A stretch of DNA of 64,000 nucleotides from Brevundimonas pondensis. Its GTDB lineage: Bacteria; Pseudomonadota; Alphaproteobacteria; Caulobacterales; Caulobacteraceae. Below, piece by piece: positions 27,816 through 37,085 of this stretch (position 1 is the stretch's first letter; each line of letters starts with the position of its first letter). Under the pieces are notes generated by a model that was given only the letters and a program-made list of their open reading frames with translations, made no database searches and was not told the origin of the DNA. The stretch spans positions 1,742,001 through 1,806,000 of the forward strand of contig NZ_CP062006.1 of NCBI RefSeq assembly GCF_017487345.1, read 5' to 3'. The position numbers were made by a program, and so were the translations under genes.

Positions 27816-30227
27816 TCAGTAAAGTCCGCTCAAGTCCTCAGCGGGCTGCTTCTTCGGCGGCGGCGGGGCGACTGCAGCGGGGGCGGCGGGCGCCGGCGCC
27901 TGGGCGGCCTCCTGTTCGCGGCGGATCACATCATTGTAGTTCTGGGGTCCAACCGGCTGAACCGGACGCGGCGCGTCCTCACGGATCTGGCGCTCGGTGC
28001 CCGGACGGAAAGCTTCCTCGATACCGTTGACTGTGCGGAAGACAGCATTCTTGGGCCGGACGAAGGGACGCGCCGGGCGCTCTTTCAAGGCGACCTGCAT
28101 GAAGTCGGTGAAGATAGGCACAGCCGTCGCCGCTCCGGCCTCGCCGCCGCCCAGCGATCGGTTGTCGTCAAAGCCAACGAAAACCCCCACCACGATGTCG
28201 CTGGAGAAGCCCACAAACCAGGCCGAGCGGTACTCGTTGGTGGTGCCGGTCTTGCCACCGACCCAGCGCCCCAGGCCGCGTGCGCTGGCGCCCGTGCCGC
28301 GCTGGATCACGCCTTCCAGCATGGAGCTGATCTGATAGGCGGTGATGGGATCGATGACCTGCGTGCCGCGGTCCTGCAGACGCGGCGACTCCTGACCGCT
28401 GAATCCGCGACCGCAATCGCGGCACTGACGACGGTCGGCGCGGTGGATGGTCTGACCGTTCCGATCCTGGACCATCTCGATCAGATAGGGATCAATCTTG
28501 CGACCTCCGTTGACGAAGGCGGCGTAGGCGGCGGTGATCCGATAGGGCGTCGTCTCCCCAGCCCCCAGCGACATGGCCAGGTTGGGCGACATGTCATCGA
28601 CCACGCCCATCTTCTTGGACAGGTCGACGATGTTTCGCATGCCCACAGCCTGGGCCAGGCGCACAGTCATCACGTTACGCGACAACTCAAGGCCACGACG
28701 AAGGGTCTGCGGCCCATAGTACTGGCGGCTGTAGTTCTCAGGCGTCCAGCGACCACCATTGGCGCCGCCCGGGAAGCTGATCGGCGCATCCAGAACAATG
28801 CTGGTCGGGTTGAAATCACCTTCCAGAGCCGCGGCATAGACAAACGGCTTGTAGGCCGACCCCGGCTGGCGGCGGGCCTGGGTCGCCCGATTGAAGCTGG
28901 ACAGGGCGTAGGAATAGCCGCCAACCATGGCCAGGACGCGGCCCGACTGCGGTTCGATGGCCACCAGTGCGCCGTTCACAGCCGGAACCTGCTTCAACGC
29001 ATACTGGCCGCCACGCGGTTCAACGAAGATCAGGTCGCCGCGTTTCAGGGGTCGGTTGGCGTTGGCCCAGGCGGCGTCCGAGACGATCAGCGAACCCGTG
29101 CGGTCGTCCCGCGCCGTGCGAATACGGACATTGTTGCCGCTGACGCTTTCGATGGCCGCCGCCTGCCATGTGCGCCGCTCGGGCGGGGTGTTCTTCTTCA
29201 GGGCCTCGGCCTGCCAGCCCGGCGCGAAGTCGGTCGTGCCCCAGGCCCCGCGCCAGCCATGGCGACGGTCGTAGTTCTCGAGCCCGTTCATCAGGGCCTC
29301 TCGCGCCGCTGACTGCAACTGCGGGTCCAGCGTCGTGCGCATGTAATAGCCGCCGCGGTTGACCTCTTCCTGACCAAACAGGCCAATGGCGCGACGGCGG
29401 GCTTCCTCTACGAAGAAGTCGGCGTCGGCGTACTCGGCCCGGCGCGGAGCCGCGCGCGTGTTCAATGGACGGGCCAACGCCGTGGCCAGGTCTTCCTGCG
29501 ACAGCCACTTGTTGTCGGCCATCTCGCCCAGAACCCAGTCGCGACGGCCCTTGGCGGCCTCGGGGTGGCGCTTCGGGTTGTAGTTGTTCGGCCCCTTGGG
29601 CAGGGCCGCCAGGAAGGCCGCCTCGTCCGGCGTCAGCTGGTTCAGCGACTTGCCGAAATAGTTGTAGGCAGCCGAAGCCACGCCATAGGAGCGATAGCCC
29701 AGGTAGATCTCGTTCAGATACAGCTCAAGGATCTGTTCCTTGGTCAGGGTCGCTTCCAGGCGGCTGGAGAGGATCGCCTCCTTCAGCTTGCGGTTCAGGC
29801 TGGATTCGTTGGTCAGCAGGACGTTCTTGGCCACCTGCTGGGTAATGGTCGAACCCCCTTCAAGGCGACGTCCCGACAGGACGTTGAAGACGTTCTTGAA
29901 CATGGCGCGGCCGATGCCGGACACGTCGATGCCGCCGTGCTGGAAGAAGTGGCTGTCTTCCGCCGCCAGGAAGGCGTGGATGACCTGATCCGGCACCTGA
30001 TCATAGGTGACGTAGATGCGCCGCTCGTCCGAGAATTCACCGATCAGAGTCCCGTCGCCGGCGAAGACGCGAGTCGCCGTCGCCGGACGGTAATCCGCCA
30101 GCTCGGACGCATCCGGCATGTCGTGCAGGACCCAGGCCGCATAGATGGCCACGACCAGACCGGCCACGGCGATGCCGCCCAGCAGGGCCACGCCCGCCAT
30201 AACGAACCAGCGTTCGGCTATCTTCAC
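27816..30227 (-). CDS. Penicillin-binding protein 1A, bifunctional
   Basis: This 803 aa class A PBP polymerises and cross-links peptidoglycan. A single N-terminal membrane anchor (VMAGVALLGGIAVAGLVVAIYAAW) precedes the transglycosylase domain, with the catalytic E in LAAEDSHFFQHGGID, then EGGSTITQQVAKN and KLKEAILSSRLEATLTKEQILELYLNEIYLG. The transpeptidase domain has the serine motif SAYK in RQPGSAYKPFVYAAAL, SRN, and KTGTT. The C-terminus is proline-alanine rich. It is an mrcA/ponA homologue. A terminator follows its stop. Confidence 0.95.
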   Translation of the reverse strand: MKIAERWFVMAGVALLGGIAVAGLVVAIYAAWVLHDMPDASELADYRPATATRVFAGDGTLIGEFSDERRIYVTYDQVPDQVIHAFLAAEDSHFFQHGGIDVSGIGRAMFKNVFNVLSGRRLEGGSTITQQVAKNVLLTNESSLNRKLKEAILSSRLEATLTKEQILELYLNEIYLGYRSYGVASAAYNYFGKSLNQLTPDEAAFLAALPKGPNNYNPKRHPEAAKGRRDWVLGEMADNKWLSQEDLATALARPLNTRAAPRRAEYADADFFVEEARRRAIGLFGQEEVNRGGYYMRTTLDPQLQSAAREALMNGLENYDRRHGWRGAWGTTDFAPGWQAEALKKNTPPERRTWQAAAIESVSGNNVRIRTARDDRTGSLIVSDAAWANANRPLKRGDLIFVEPRGGQYALKQVPAVNGALVAIEPQSGRVLAMVGGYSYALSSFNRATQARRQPGSAYKPFVYAAALEGDFNPTSIVLDAPISFPGGANGGRWTPENYSRQYYGPQTLRRGLELSRNVMTVRLAQAVGMRNIVDLSKKMGVVDDMSPNLAMSLGAGETTPYRITAAYAAFVNGGRKIDPYLIEMVQDRNGQTIHRADRRQCRDCGRGFSGQESPRLQDRGTQVIDPITAYQISSMLEGVIQRGTGASARGLGRWVGGKTGTTNEYRSAWFVGFSSDIVVGVFVGFDDNRSLGGGEAGAATAVPIFTDFMQVALKERPARPFVRPKNAVFRTVNGIEEAFRPGTERQIREDAPRPVQPVGPQNYNDVIRREQEAAQAPAPAAPAAVAPPPPKKQPAEDLSGLY

Positions 30228-30303
30228 CGTGAACTCCGCAAGACGCGCCCCAGGAATTGTCGTTTATCGCGCGTCGCGCGCGCCGCAAAGCGGAACCGCA
30301 AAC

Positions 30304-30771
30304 TCAGCCCTTGTCGCGCAGCAACCTGGCCTTGTCGCGCTGCCAGTCGCGTTCGGCCGAGGCCTCGCGCTTGTCGTGCAGCTTCTTGCCCTTGGCCAGG
30401 GCGATCTCGAGCTTGGCCTTGCCCTTTTCGTTCAGATACAGGCGCACCGGAATGATGGTCCGCCCGTCGCGCTGGACGGCGCCGATCAGCTTGTCGATCT
30501 GCTTGCGGTGCAGCAGCAGCTTGCGGTGCCGGCGCGGCTCATGGTTGAACCGGTTGGCCTGCTTGTAGGGCGGGATGTCCGAGTTGATCAGGACGATCTC
30601 GCGCCCCTCCACCGCCGCATAGCTCTCGGCGATATTGGCCCGACCGTCTCGCAGCGCCTTGATCTCGGTCCCCAGCAGCTGGATCCCGGCCTCGATATAG
30701 TCCTCAAGGAAGTAATCGAAGCGCGCGCGCCGGTTCTCGGCGATCACCTTCTTGGGCGCGTCAGCTGCCAT
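30304..30771 (-). CDS. smpB: SsrA-binding protein SmpB
   Basis: SmpB brings tmRNA to stalled ribosomes for trans-translation. The 155 aa protein has [34 protein letters not shown] at the start, [16 protein letters not shown] near residue 78 and a basic C-terminal tail [25 protein letters not shown], which mimics an anticodon arm. Its ATG overlaps the dapA stop by one base (TGATG), so the two are co-translated. No tmRNA gene is visible in this window. Confidence 0.96.
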   Translation of the reverse strand: MAADAPKKVIAENRRARFDYFLEDYIEAGIQLLGTEIKALRDGRANIAESYAAVEGREIVLINSDIPPYKQANRFNHEPRRHRKLLLHRKQIDKLIGAVQRDGRTIIPVRLYLNEKGKAKLEIALAKGKKLHDKREASAERDWQRDKARLLRDKG

Positions 30772-31655
30772 CAGGCGACTCCGGCCGCCGCCATCGCTTG
30801 ATCAATAGCGGGCTTCACGGCGTCGCGGGTCAGAGACAAGGGCTGACGAACTTCAACGCTGCATAGACCCAGCTTGGCCAGGGCGTACTTGGCCGGCGAC
30901 GGCGAGTTGTCGAGGAACAGCGCCTTGTGCAGGTCGATCAGTCGGTCCTGCCAGGTCCGCGCCGTGGCGTAGTCGCCGGCCGCGACCGCGTCATACATGG
31001 CGACCATGGCTTCCGGCGCGACGTTGGATGTGACCGAGATCACGCCCACGCCGCCGCTGGCCGCATAGCCCAGCCAGGTGGCGTCATCGCCGCTGATCAG
31101 GTCAAAGGGACCGTTGATATGGCTCCGCATCCAGCTGACCCGCGAGATGTCGCTGGTGGCGTCCTTGATGCCGACGATGTTCGGATTGTTCGCCAGATGC
31201 GCGACCGACTCGTTCGACAGATCAACGCCGCAGCGGCTCGGGACGTTGTACAGGATCATAGGGATCTGAACGGCGTCAGAGATCGTCTCGAAGTGAGCGA
31301 TCATGCCCTCCTGCGAGGGCTTGTTGTAATAGGGCGTGACCACCAGGGTCGCGTCGGCGCCGACTTCCTTGGCGAAGGCCGACAGCTCGATAGCCTCGTG
31401 CGTGGCGTTCGATCCGGCGCCGGCGATGACACGTACGCGACCGGCCGCAATGTTCACGCACTGCTCGATGACGCGCTTGTGCTCGTCCATGCGCAGGGTG
31501 GCGCTTTCGCCGGTCGTACCGACCGGCACCACGCCATGGACGCCAGCGGCGATCTGACGTTCCAGGAGTTTTTCAAAAGCCCCTTCGTCCACGTTTCCGT
31601 CACGAAGAGGTGTGATCAAGGCGGTGATCACGCCCTTGAACAAGGGGGCGGTCAT
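30771..31655 (-). CDS. dapA: 4-hydroxy-tetrahydrodipicolinate synthase
   Basis: DapA condenses pyruvate with aspartate semialdehyde in lysine and diaminopimelate synthesis. The 294 aa TIM-barrel shows [14 protein letters not shown] near residue 40, the catalytic tyrosine in [14 protein letters not shown] near 135 and the Schiff-base lysine in [13 protein letters not shown] near 161. It precedes smpB with a one base stop/start overlap, a common alphaproteobacterial pair. The 31656-31755 gap separates it from the divergent transglycosylase. Confidence 0.95.
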   Translation of the reverse strand: MTAPLFKGVITALITPLRDGNVDEGAFEKLLERQIAAGVHGVVPVGTTGESATLRMDEHKRVIEQCVNIAAGRVRVIAGAGSNATHEAIELSAFAKEVGADATLVVTPYYNKPSQEGMIAHFETISDAVQIPMILYNVPSRCGVDLSNESVAHLANNPNIVGIKDATSDISRVSWMRSHINGPFDLISGDDATWLGYAASGGVGVISVTSNVAPEAMVAMYDAVAAGDYATARTWQDRLIDLHKALFLDNSPSPAKYALAKLGLCSVEVRQPLSLTRDAVKPAIDQAMAAAGVA

Positions 31656-31755
31656 TGAAACAAGTTACCTGCGCGGTGTTTCGGGCGGCGTGTGTCGCCC
31701 TTTTGAAGAGGCAGGGAGCGTAGGTTGCTCGCCGCTCGGCCGCAACCAGTGATGA

Positions 31756-33804
31756 ATGAGGATCGGACATCTGATGATCGCGACGACCGTGGCCGCCGCC
31801 CTGGCGATTCTGACTCCGCCGACCCAGGACGTGCTGAACAGCACGCCTGCGCCCTATGCCTCCAGTCAGAATGGCGTCATCAGCGGCCAGGACATGGCCC
31901 TGTTCCAGCAAGGTCTCGCCTCGGCCCGCGCCCGCGACGTGATCGGCACGCAGTCGATCATGAGCCGCATTTCCGACCCCACGGCCAGGAAGCTGGTCGA
32001 ATGGGCCCTGGTCGACACCTCGGACAAGCAGCTTTCCTACGCCGATCTGGCCCGCGCCCAGACCGACCTCGCCAACTGGCCGCGCGGTGATTCGCGCCGG
32101 GCCGCAGGCGAACGCGCCCTGAACATGGCCAACGCCTCGCCCGACACGGTCCTTGCCTTCTTCAACAGCACGGCCCCGACGACCGCCGAGGGCGCCATCG
32201 CCCTGGCCGGTGCTCTGGAGCAGAAGGGCCAGAGGCGCGAAGCTCAGGCCCTTATCCGCGACTGGTGGCGCACCCGTTCCTTCGAAGAGGCCCAGCAGTC
32301 CGCCATCGCCAATCGCTGGAGCGGCTGGCTGAACACCGACGACCACGTCACGCGCCTCAACATGCTGTTGCTCGGCCCGCACGGCCCGGCGACGCGCGCC
32401 ATGGTCACTATGGTCCCCGCCGACCGTCAGGCCGTGGCCAACGCCGTCACGGCCCTCCGCACCGCTTATTCGCCCGACGCCATCGTCGCTGGCCTGTCGC
32501 CTGCCGTCGCCAACGATCCCGCCGTGGTGTTGGAACGGGTGCGTCTGCTACGCTCGGCCGGTCGCCAGTCCGAGGCCTTCCCCCTGCTGTCCGCCCTGCC
32601 CGCCGCGCCTTCGCACAAGGAAGGCCAGGACACGCTGTGGAGCGAGCGCCGCAACTACTTCCTGGACGCCCTGCAGCAGGGCAATCCCCGCGCCGCCTAC
32701 GCCGCCATGAACGGCCACGGCTTCCCCTCGGGCGAACGCAAGGTGGACGCCGAGTTCTTCGCTGGCTGGGTCGCCCTGACCAAGCTGAACGACCCGGCCG
32801 CCGCCGCCCAACATTTCGAGATCCTGCGCAACAGTTCCTCGACCCCCATCACCCAGGGCCGCGCCCTTTATTGGTTGGGACGCGCCGCCGAGGCCCGCGG
32901 TGACCGGGCCGGCGCTCAGGCTTGGTACAAGGCAGGCGCCGAACACTGGCAGACCTTCTATGGCCAGCTCGCCGCCGAGAAGGCCGGGATCACCACCCTG
33001 ACCCTGCCCGGCGAACCCGCCCCGACGCCTGAGGACGTCAACCGCTTCGAAGGCAACGAAGTCGTCCGCGCCACGCGGATCCTGGGCGCGGCGGGCGAGA
33101 AGACCCTGATGCGGGTCTTCGCCTATCACCTCGACGACACCCTGCCCTCGCCCTACGACCTGACCCAGCTGTTCGACCTGATGCAGGGCTATGGCGACCA
33201 GTTCGGCTCCATGATGGTCGGCCGCGCCGCCAGCCAGCGCGGCTTCGTCATGCCCGAGCGGATGTATCCCGTGCGGATGCCGCCCCAGACCTCCGGCGCC
33301 GCGCCGCTGGAATTCACCCTGGCCATCACCCGCCAGGAATCCAGCTTCGACCCGCTGGCCCGCTCGCACGCCGACGCGCGTGGCATGATGCAGCTTCTGC
33401 CCGCCACGGGTCAGGGCGTGGCGCGCCGCATGGGCATCGGCTACTCGGCGGAACAGCTCTGGGATCCCGACGCCAATATGCGCCTGGGCAGCTATCATCT
33501 GGGCGAACTGATCAACAACTTCGGTGGTTCGCCCCTGCTGGCGACGGTCGGCTACAACGCCGGTCCGGCCCGCCCGCCGCAATGGGTGGCCCGCTGCGGC
33601 GATCCACGCAGCCGACAGGTCGATCCCATCGACTTCATCGAATGCGCCCCCTTCACCGAAACGCGCAACTACATGATGCGGGTGATGGAGAATATGCAGG
33701 TCTATCGCGCCCGCCTGAACGGCGGCTCAGCCCCGCTGACCCCCTCCGCCGACCTGGCGCGCGGCACGCCGCCCAACAACGGTCCGCGCGCCTATCAGCC
33801 TTGA
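31756..33804 (+). CDS. Soluble lytic murein transglycosylase (Slt type)
   Basis: This 682 aa periplasmic enzyme cleaves peptidoglycan to 1,6-anhydro products. An N-terminal signal (HLMIATTVAAALAILTPP) leads to a long helical U-shaped domain (roughly 50-480). The C-terminal SLT domain has the catalytic glutamate in FTLAITRQESSFDPLARSHADARGMMQLLPATG, followed by YHLGELINNFGGSPLLATVGYNAGP. The last bases overlap the convergent ABC ATPase gene by 10 bp. Its anhydro-sugar products are substrates of the AmpG/AnmK recycling pathway. Confidence 0.92.
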   Translation: MRIGHLMIATTVAAALAILTPPTQDVLNSTPAPYASSQNGVISGQDMALFQQGLASARARDVIGTQSIMSRISDPTARKLVEWALVDTSDKQLSYADLARAQTDLANWPRGDSRRAAGERALNMANASPDTVLAFFNSTAPTTAEGAIALAGALEQKGQRREAQALIRDWWRTRSFEEAQQSAIANRWSGWLNTDDHVTRLNMLLLGPHGPATRAMVTMVPADRQAVANAVTALRTAYSPDAIVAGLSPAVANDPAVVLERVRLLRSAGRQSEAFPLLSALPAAPSHKEGQDTLWSERRNYFLDALQQGNPRAAYAAMNGHGFPSGERKVDAEFFAGWVALTKLNDPAAAAQHFEILRNSSSTPITQGRALYWLGRAAEARGDRAGAQAWYKAGAEHWQTFYGQLAAEKAGITTLTLPGEPAPTPEDVNRFEGNEVVRATRILGAAGEKTLMRVFAYHLDDTLPSPYDLTQLFDLMQGYGDQFGSMMVGRAASQRGFVMPERMYPVRMPPQTSGAAPLEFTLAITRQESSFDPLARSHADARGMMQLLPATGQGVARRMGIGYSAEQLWDPDANMRLGSYHLGELINNFGGSPLLATVGYNAGPARPPQWVARCGDPRSRQVDPIDFIECAPFTETRNYMMRVMENMQVYRARLNGGSAPLTPSADLARGTPPNNGPRAYQP

Positions 33805-34559
33805 GCTATGCGGCGGGCCGCCAACAGCGGCCCGTCTTCTGCCTCCACCCAGCGTCCATCCAGATGGAAAGCTGCGCGCAGCACGGCGGACGACAGGGCC
33901 TCGACCGGCGGTCCGTCCGCAACCACCCGGCCGGCATTCAGCACGACCACGCGATCTGCGATCCGCGCCGCCAGAGTCAGGTCATGCAGGCTGACCAGCA
34001 CGCCCCCGCCCGCATCTGCCCGCGCCCGCAACCGCTCCAGCACCAGAAGCTGCGCATCTGGGTCCAGCCCAGCAATGGGCTCATCCGCCAGCAGCAAGGG
34101 CGCCTGAACCACCAGCGCCCGCGCCAGCAGCACCCGCGCCCGCTCGCCGCCGGACATCTCGGCCACGCCGCGTTCGGCCAGATGCCCGGCCCCGACCTCG
34201 TCCAGCGCCGCCCTGGCCCTGTCCAACGCCGCAGCCCCCGACAGGAAGGGCGCGCCCAACGCCGCGACCTCAAGCGCCGGCAAATTCCAGGCGATGTGCC
34301 GTTCCTGCGGCAGATAGGCCGCCCGCGCTCCGCGTTCGCGCTCGGACAGACGCCGCACGTCTTCGCCGCCCAGTTTGGCCACTCCGCCTTGCAAGGTCGT
34401 CAGGCCCAGAGCCGCCCGCACAGCGCTGGACTTGCCCGCCCCGTTCGGCCCGCACAGGGCCACCAGCTCACCCGCCGCAACCGACAGGCTGACCCCGTCC
34501 AGCACCGTGGCCGCGCCCATGCGCGCCACGACGCCGTCCAATTCCAGCAAGGCGCTCAC
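33795..34559 (-). CDS. FecE/BtuD-type ABC transporter ATPase
   Basis: This 254 aa ATPase belongs to the iron-siderophore/cobalamin/heme importer group. It shows Walker A GPNGAGKSSAV near residue 36, the Q-loop AYLPQERHIAWNLP, signature MSGGERARVLLARAL and Walker B LLLADEPIAGLDPDAQ. The start is GTG, overlapping the permease stop (GTGA); long readings upstream run inside the permease and are rejected. The substrate is not determined by the sequence. Confidence 0.88.
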   Translation of the reverse strand: MSALLELDGVVARMGAATVLDGVSLSVAAGELVALCGPNGAGKSSAVRAALGLTTLQGGVAKLGGEDVRRLSERERGARAAYLPQERHIAWNLPALEVAALGAPFLSGAAALDRARAALDEVGAGHLAERGVAEMSGGERARVLLARALVVQAPLLLADEPIAGLDPDAQLLVLERLRARADAGGGVLVSLHDLTLAARIADRVVVLNAGRVVADGPPVEALSSAVLRAAFHLDGRWVEAEDGPLLAARRIAQG

Positions 34560-35545
34560 AGCCGCCACTCCCGCGCCGCGCGCCAGGCGATCAGGGCGAA
34601 CAACGGGGCTCCGACAAGGGCCGTGAACACGCCCAACTTCAACTCCTGATCCGTTGGGGCCAGCCGCGCCGCCAGATCGGCCAGCACCAGCATCAGCCCG
34701 CCCGCCAGGGCCGAGGGCAGCAGCAACCGCCCCGGATCGCCGCGCACGGCGGCGCGCACCAGATGCGGCGCCGCCAAGCCGACAAAGCCGATCACCCCCG
34801 CCACGGCCACCGCCGCCCCCGCCGCGACCGCCGAGGCGATCAGGGCCAGGACCCGCATCCGCCCCATCGACAGGCCCGACGCCCGCGCCGCCTCCTCGCC
34901 CAGGGTCAGCATCCGCAGGCCCGGCGACGCCCCCGCCGCAAAGACAGCCGCCACGGCCAGCGCCGGCGCCACCCAGGCCACGTCGATCCAGCTGCGGTTC
35001 TGCACCGAGCCCAGCAGCCAGTTCATCACCTCGGCCGAGGCGATAGGCGACGGCGACAGGTTGAAGATCAGGGCCGTCAGCGCTCCCGCAAAGCTCGACA
35101 GCGCCACCCCGAACAGGATCAACGCCTCGGGCGCCCGCACCCGCGCAGCGATGGCGACCAGCAGCAGGCCGGCCAGAGCCGCGCCTACCAAGGCCGCGCT
35201 CTCGACCAGTCCCGGAATGGCCGCCGCCCCCAGCACAATGGCCCCCGCCGCGCCCAGCGCCGCCGTGGCCGACACGCCCAGCACGCCCGGATCGGCCAGC
35301 GGGTTCCTCAGCAGGCCTTGCAGCACAGCCCCCGCCAACCCCAGCGCCGCCCCGACCATCAGGGCGCAGACCGCGCGCGGCGCCCGCACCTGCCACAGCA
35401 CCTCGCCCGGCCCCGACGCAGGATCGGCCAGGGCCTGCCCATACTGGGCCGCCGACAGAACGGTCTCGCCGAACACCACCGCCCCGACCAGGGCCAGCAG
35501 GATCGCCGCCCCCAGCCCGAGGTTCAGGCCCAGATGTCTGTTCAT
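34556..35545 (-). CDS. FecCD/BtuC-type ABC transporter permease
   Basis: This 329 aa protein has about ten hydrophobic segments. It carries the FecCD family signatures: RAPRAVCALMVGAALGLAGAVLQGLLRNPLADPGVLGVSATAALGA near residue 53, and GVIGFVGLAAPHLVRAAVRGDPGRLLLPSALAGG near 250. It forms the membrane part of an importer for chelated iron, heme or corrinoid. It overlaps the ATPase gene by 4 bp and the binding-protein gene by 4 bp. Confidence 0.9.
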   Translation of the reverse strand: MNRHLGLNLGLGAAILLALVGAVVFGETVLSAAQYGQALADPASGPGEVLWQVRAPRAVCALMVGAALGLAGAVLQGLLRNPLADPGVLGVSATAALGAAGAIVLGAAAIPGLVESAALVGAALAGLLLVAIAARVRAPEALILFGVALSSFAGALTALIFNLSPSPIASAEVMNWLLGSVQNRSWIDVAWVAPALAVAAVFAAGASPGLRMLTLGEEAARASGLSMGRMRVLALIASAVAAGAAVAVAGVIGFVGLAAPHLVRAAVRGDPGRLLLPSALAGGLMLVLADLAARLAPTDQELKLGVFTALVGAPLFALIAWRAAREWRL

Positions 35546-36336
35546 CGCGCGGCCTCCGCCAACAGAGCCGCCGCGTCAGCCACGAACCATGCGGGGCAAC
35601 TCAACGTCGAAGCCGGCAGGTCCGCCACCGTCCGTCCCCTGGCCGCCCGCTCAACCACCGGATGTCGCCCCGGCCCGCGCCAGTCGGCCCGCCACTGCTG
35701 GAAAAAACCCCGCACGAACAAGGCCGGCGGGCTCAGCGCGATTTTTTCGATCCCCAGCGGCTGATAGCCCGGCCCGGTCACGCCGTTGCGAAAGCCCGCC
35801 GCCTTGAGGATGGAATCGATCAATGATCCCGCCCCGGTCGTATAGCCGCCCGGCGTGACATAGACGGCCTGACGCCCGCGTCCGCCGCCCGCCGCCTGGG
35901 CCAACCGCCGGTCCATATGGGCGATCAGGGCCGCGCCCCGCGCCTCCTGTCCCAAGCCATGCGACACAGACCTGAGGTTCTCTCGGACCCCGGCCATATC
36001 GGTTGCGTCGTCGATGTTCAGCACTCGCGTCCCGCGCTTCTCCAACGCCGCCAGCAGGCGCGGCTCGCCCCCCCAGTAACGCACCACGACGTCAGGCTGG
36101 AACCCGATGGCCGCCTCCAGCGTGGGCCGGACCCGAAGCCGCCCTTGAGTTGAATGACGCATCCAGGAATCCGGATCGTCCGCTCGCGAAGACACAGCCA
36201 GATCGGCCTCGGGCGCCAGGGCCAGAACGTACTGGTCTGCGCACTGATCGAGCGATAGCACCCGCAAAGGACGCGCCTCGGCCACGGCGGGCGCCAGTAG
36301 AAGGAGAGCGGCCAGCGCCCCGCAACGCCTGCTCAC
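35542..36336 (-). CDS. ABC transporter substrate-binding protein, BtuF/FecB-like
   Basis: This 264 aa protein begins with a signal peptide (ALAALLLLAPAVAEARP) and a periplasmic-binding-2 fold (RVLSLDQCADQYVLALAPEADLAVSSRADDPDSWMR, then FQPDVVVRYWGGEPRLLAALEKRGTRVLNID). It would deliver a metal chelate or corrinoid to the adjoining permease. The start is GTG overlapping the tetR stop (GTGA). No cobalamin riboswitch is seen upstream. Iron-siderophore, heme and vitamin B12 all remain possible. Confidence 0.82.
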   Translation of the reverse strand: MSRRCGALAALLLLAPAVAEARPLRVLSLDQCADQYVLALAPEADLAVSSRADDPDSWMRHSTQGRLRVRPTLEAAIGFQPDVVVRYWGGEPRLLAALEKRGTRVLNIDDATDMAGVRENLRSVSHGLGQEARGAALIAHMDRRLAQAAGGGRGRQAVYVTPGGYTTGAGSLIDSILKAAGFRNGVTGPGYQPLGIEKIALSPPALFVRGFFQQWRADWRGPGRHPVVERAARGRTVADLPASTLSCPAWFVADAAALLAEAAR

Positions 36337-36998
36337 GACCTCAGCAGCCCCGCGAACAGGGCGTCCAAAGTGACGCGGGTCAGTTCATCCCGGTCCGCCC
36401 ATTCGAAATAGGGCTTTGTGATTCTCAAGGAGACAATGCCATGACCGCAGGCCCAGATGGCTTGGGCCAGGGTCGTCGGATCGCCTTTCATGCGGCCGGC
36501 GGCGACAGCCTGCTCTACAACGGCGACAAAGGCCCGGAACAGTTCAAAGCCGGTTTCCTGCGCCACCGTCTGCGCGCCTTCGCGCGCTTCGACCGGCCGT
36601 GTCAGATAGGTCAGACGATAGGCGTTCGGGTTCTCGAATCCGAACCGGATATAGGCCTCGATCATGCGACGCAGGCGCGCCTCTGGCGGCTCATCCTCGA
36701 TCAAGATCTGCTGATGCGAGGCGATCAGTGCTTCGAACGCGCCGCGGCAAATTTCGTGCAACATCTCGCTCTTGTCGGCGAAATGCATATAGAGCGCTGT
36801 TGACGACAAGCCGACCTCATCCGCGATCTTGCGGATCGTCGCCCCCTCGTAGCCGTGCTCGACGAAGATGCTCTCGGCGGCGGCCAGTATCTCTGCGCGC
36901 CGGACGTGGCCTTCACCCTTGGGCTTGCGGGCCGAACGCGGCGTTTGGGTCGAGTCGCCGGACAATCCAGAACTCCATGTGGGGGACGACCTCTGCAT
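36333..36998 (-). CDS. TetR/AcrR family transcriptional regulator
   Basis: This 221 aa protein has an N-terminal helix-turn-helix (residues 32-78: RRAEILAAAESIFVEHGYEGATIRKIADEVGLSSTALYMHFADKSEML) and a C-terminal domain of the WHG type (AIWACGHGIVSLRITKPYFEW). It overlaps the importer binding protein by 4 bp and is divergent from a glycosyltransferase gene. A palindrome in the shared gap could be its operator. The ligand is unknown. Confidence 0.9.
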   Translation of the reverse strand: MQRSSPTWSSGLSGDSTQTPRSARKPKGEGHVRRAEILAAAESIFVEHGYEGATIRKIADEVGLSSTALYMHFADKSEMLHEICRGAFEALIASHQQILIEDEPPEARLRRMIEAYIRFGFENPNAYRLTYLTRPVEAREGAQTVAQETGFELFRAFVAVVEQAVAAGRMKGDPTTLAQAIWACGHGIVSLRITKPYFEWADRDELTRVTLDALFAGLLRS

Positions 36999-37027
36999 AG
37001 ACCGATCCCCGCTGAATCGCCAATCGC

Positions 37028-37057
37028 TTGCTTTTCAAAGAACGACGGTTCTAGAAA
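37028..37057 (+). promoter_or_regulatory. Candidate promoter with palindromic operator, tetR-glycosyltransferase gap
   Basis: TTGCTT (37028-37033) and TAGAAA (37052-37057) are 18 bp apart. The spacer carries the palindrome AGAAC-GACG-GTTCT (37039-37052), placed where a bound repressor would block polymerase. The divergent TetR protein is the natural candidate. This is motif evidence only. Confidence 0.4.
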
Positions 37058-37085
37058 GGCGAAGACATGCAGCGCGAGGGGCCGA

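Noticed and set aside
36999..37085. Cobalamin riboswitch controlling the BtuFCD-like importer
   Set aside because: The operon leader is under 100 bp, belongs to tetR, and has no B12-box-like conserved core.
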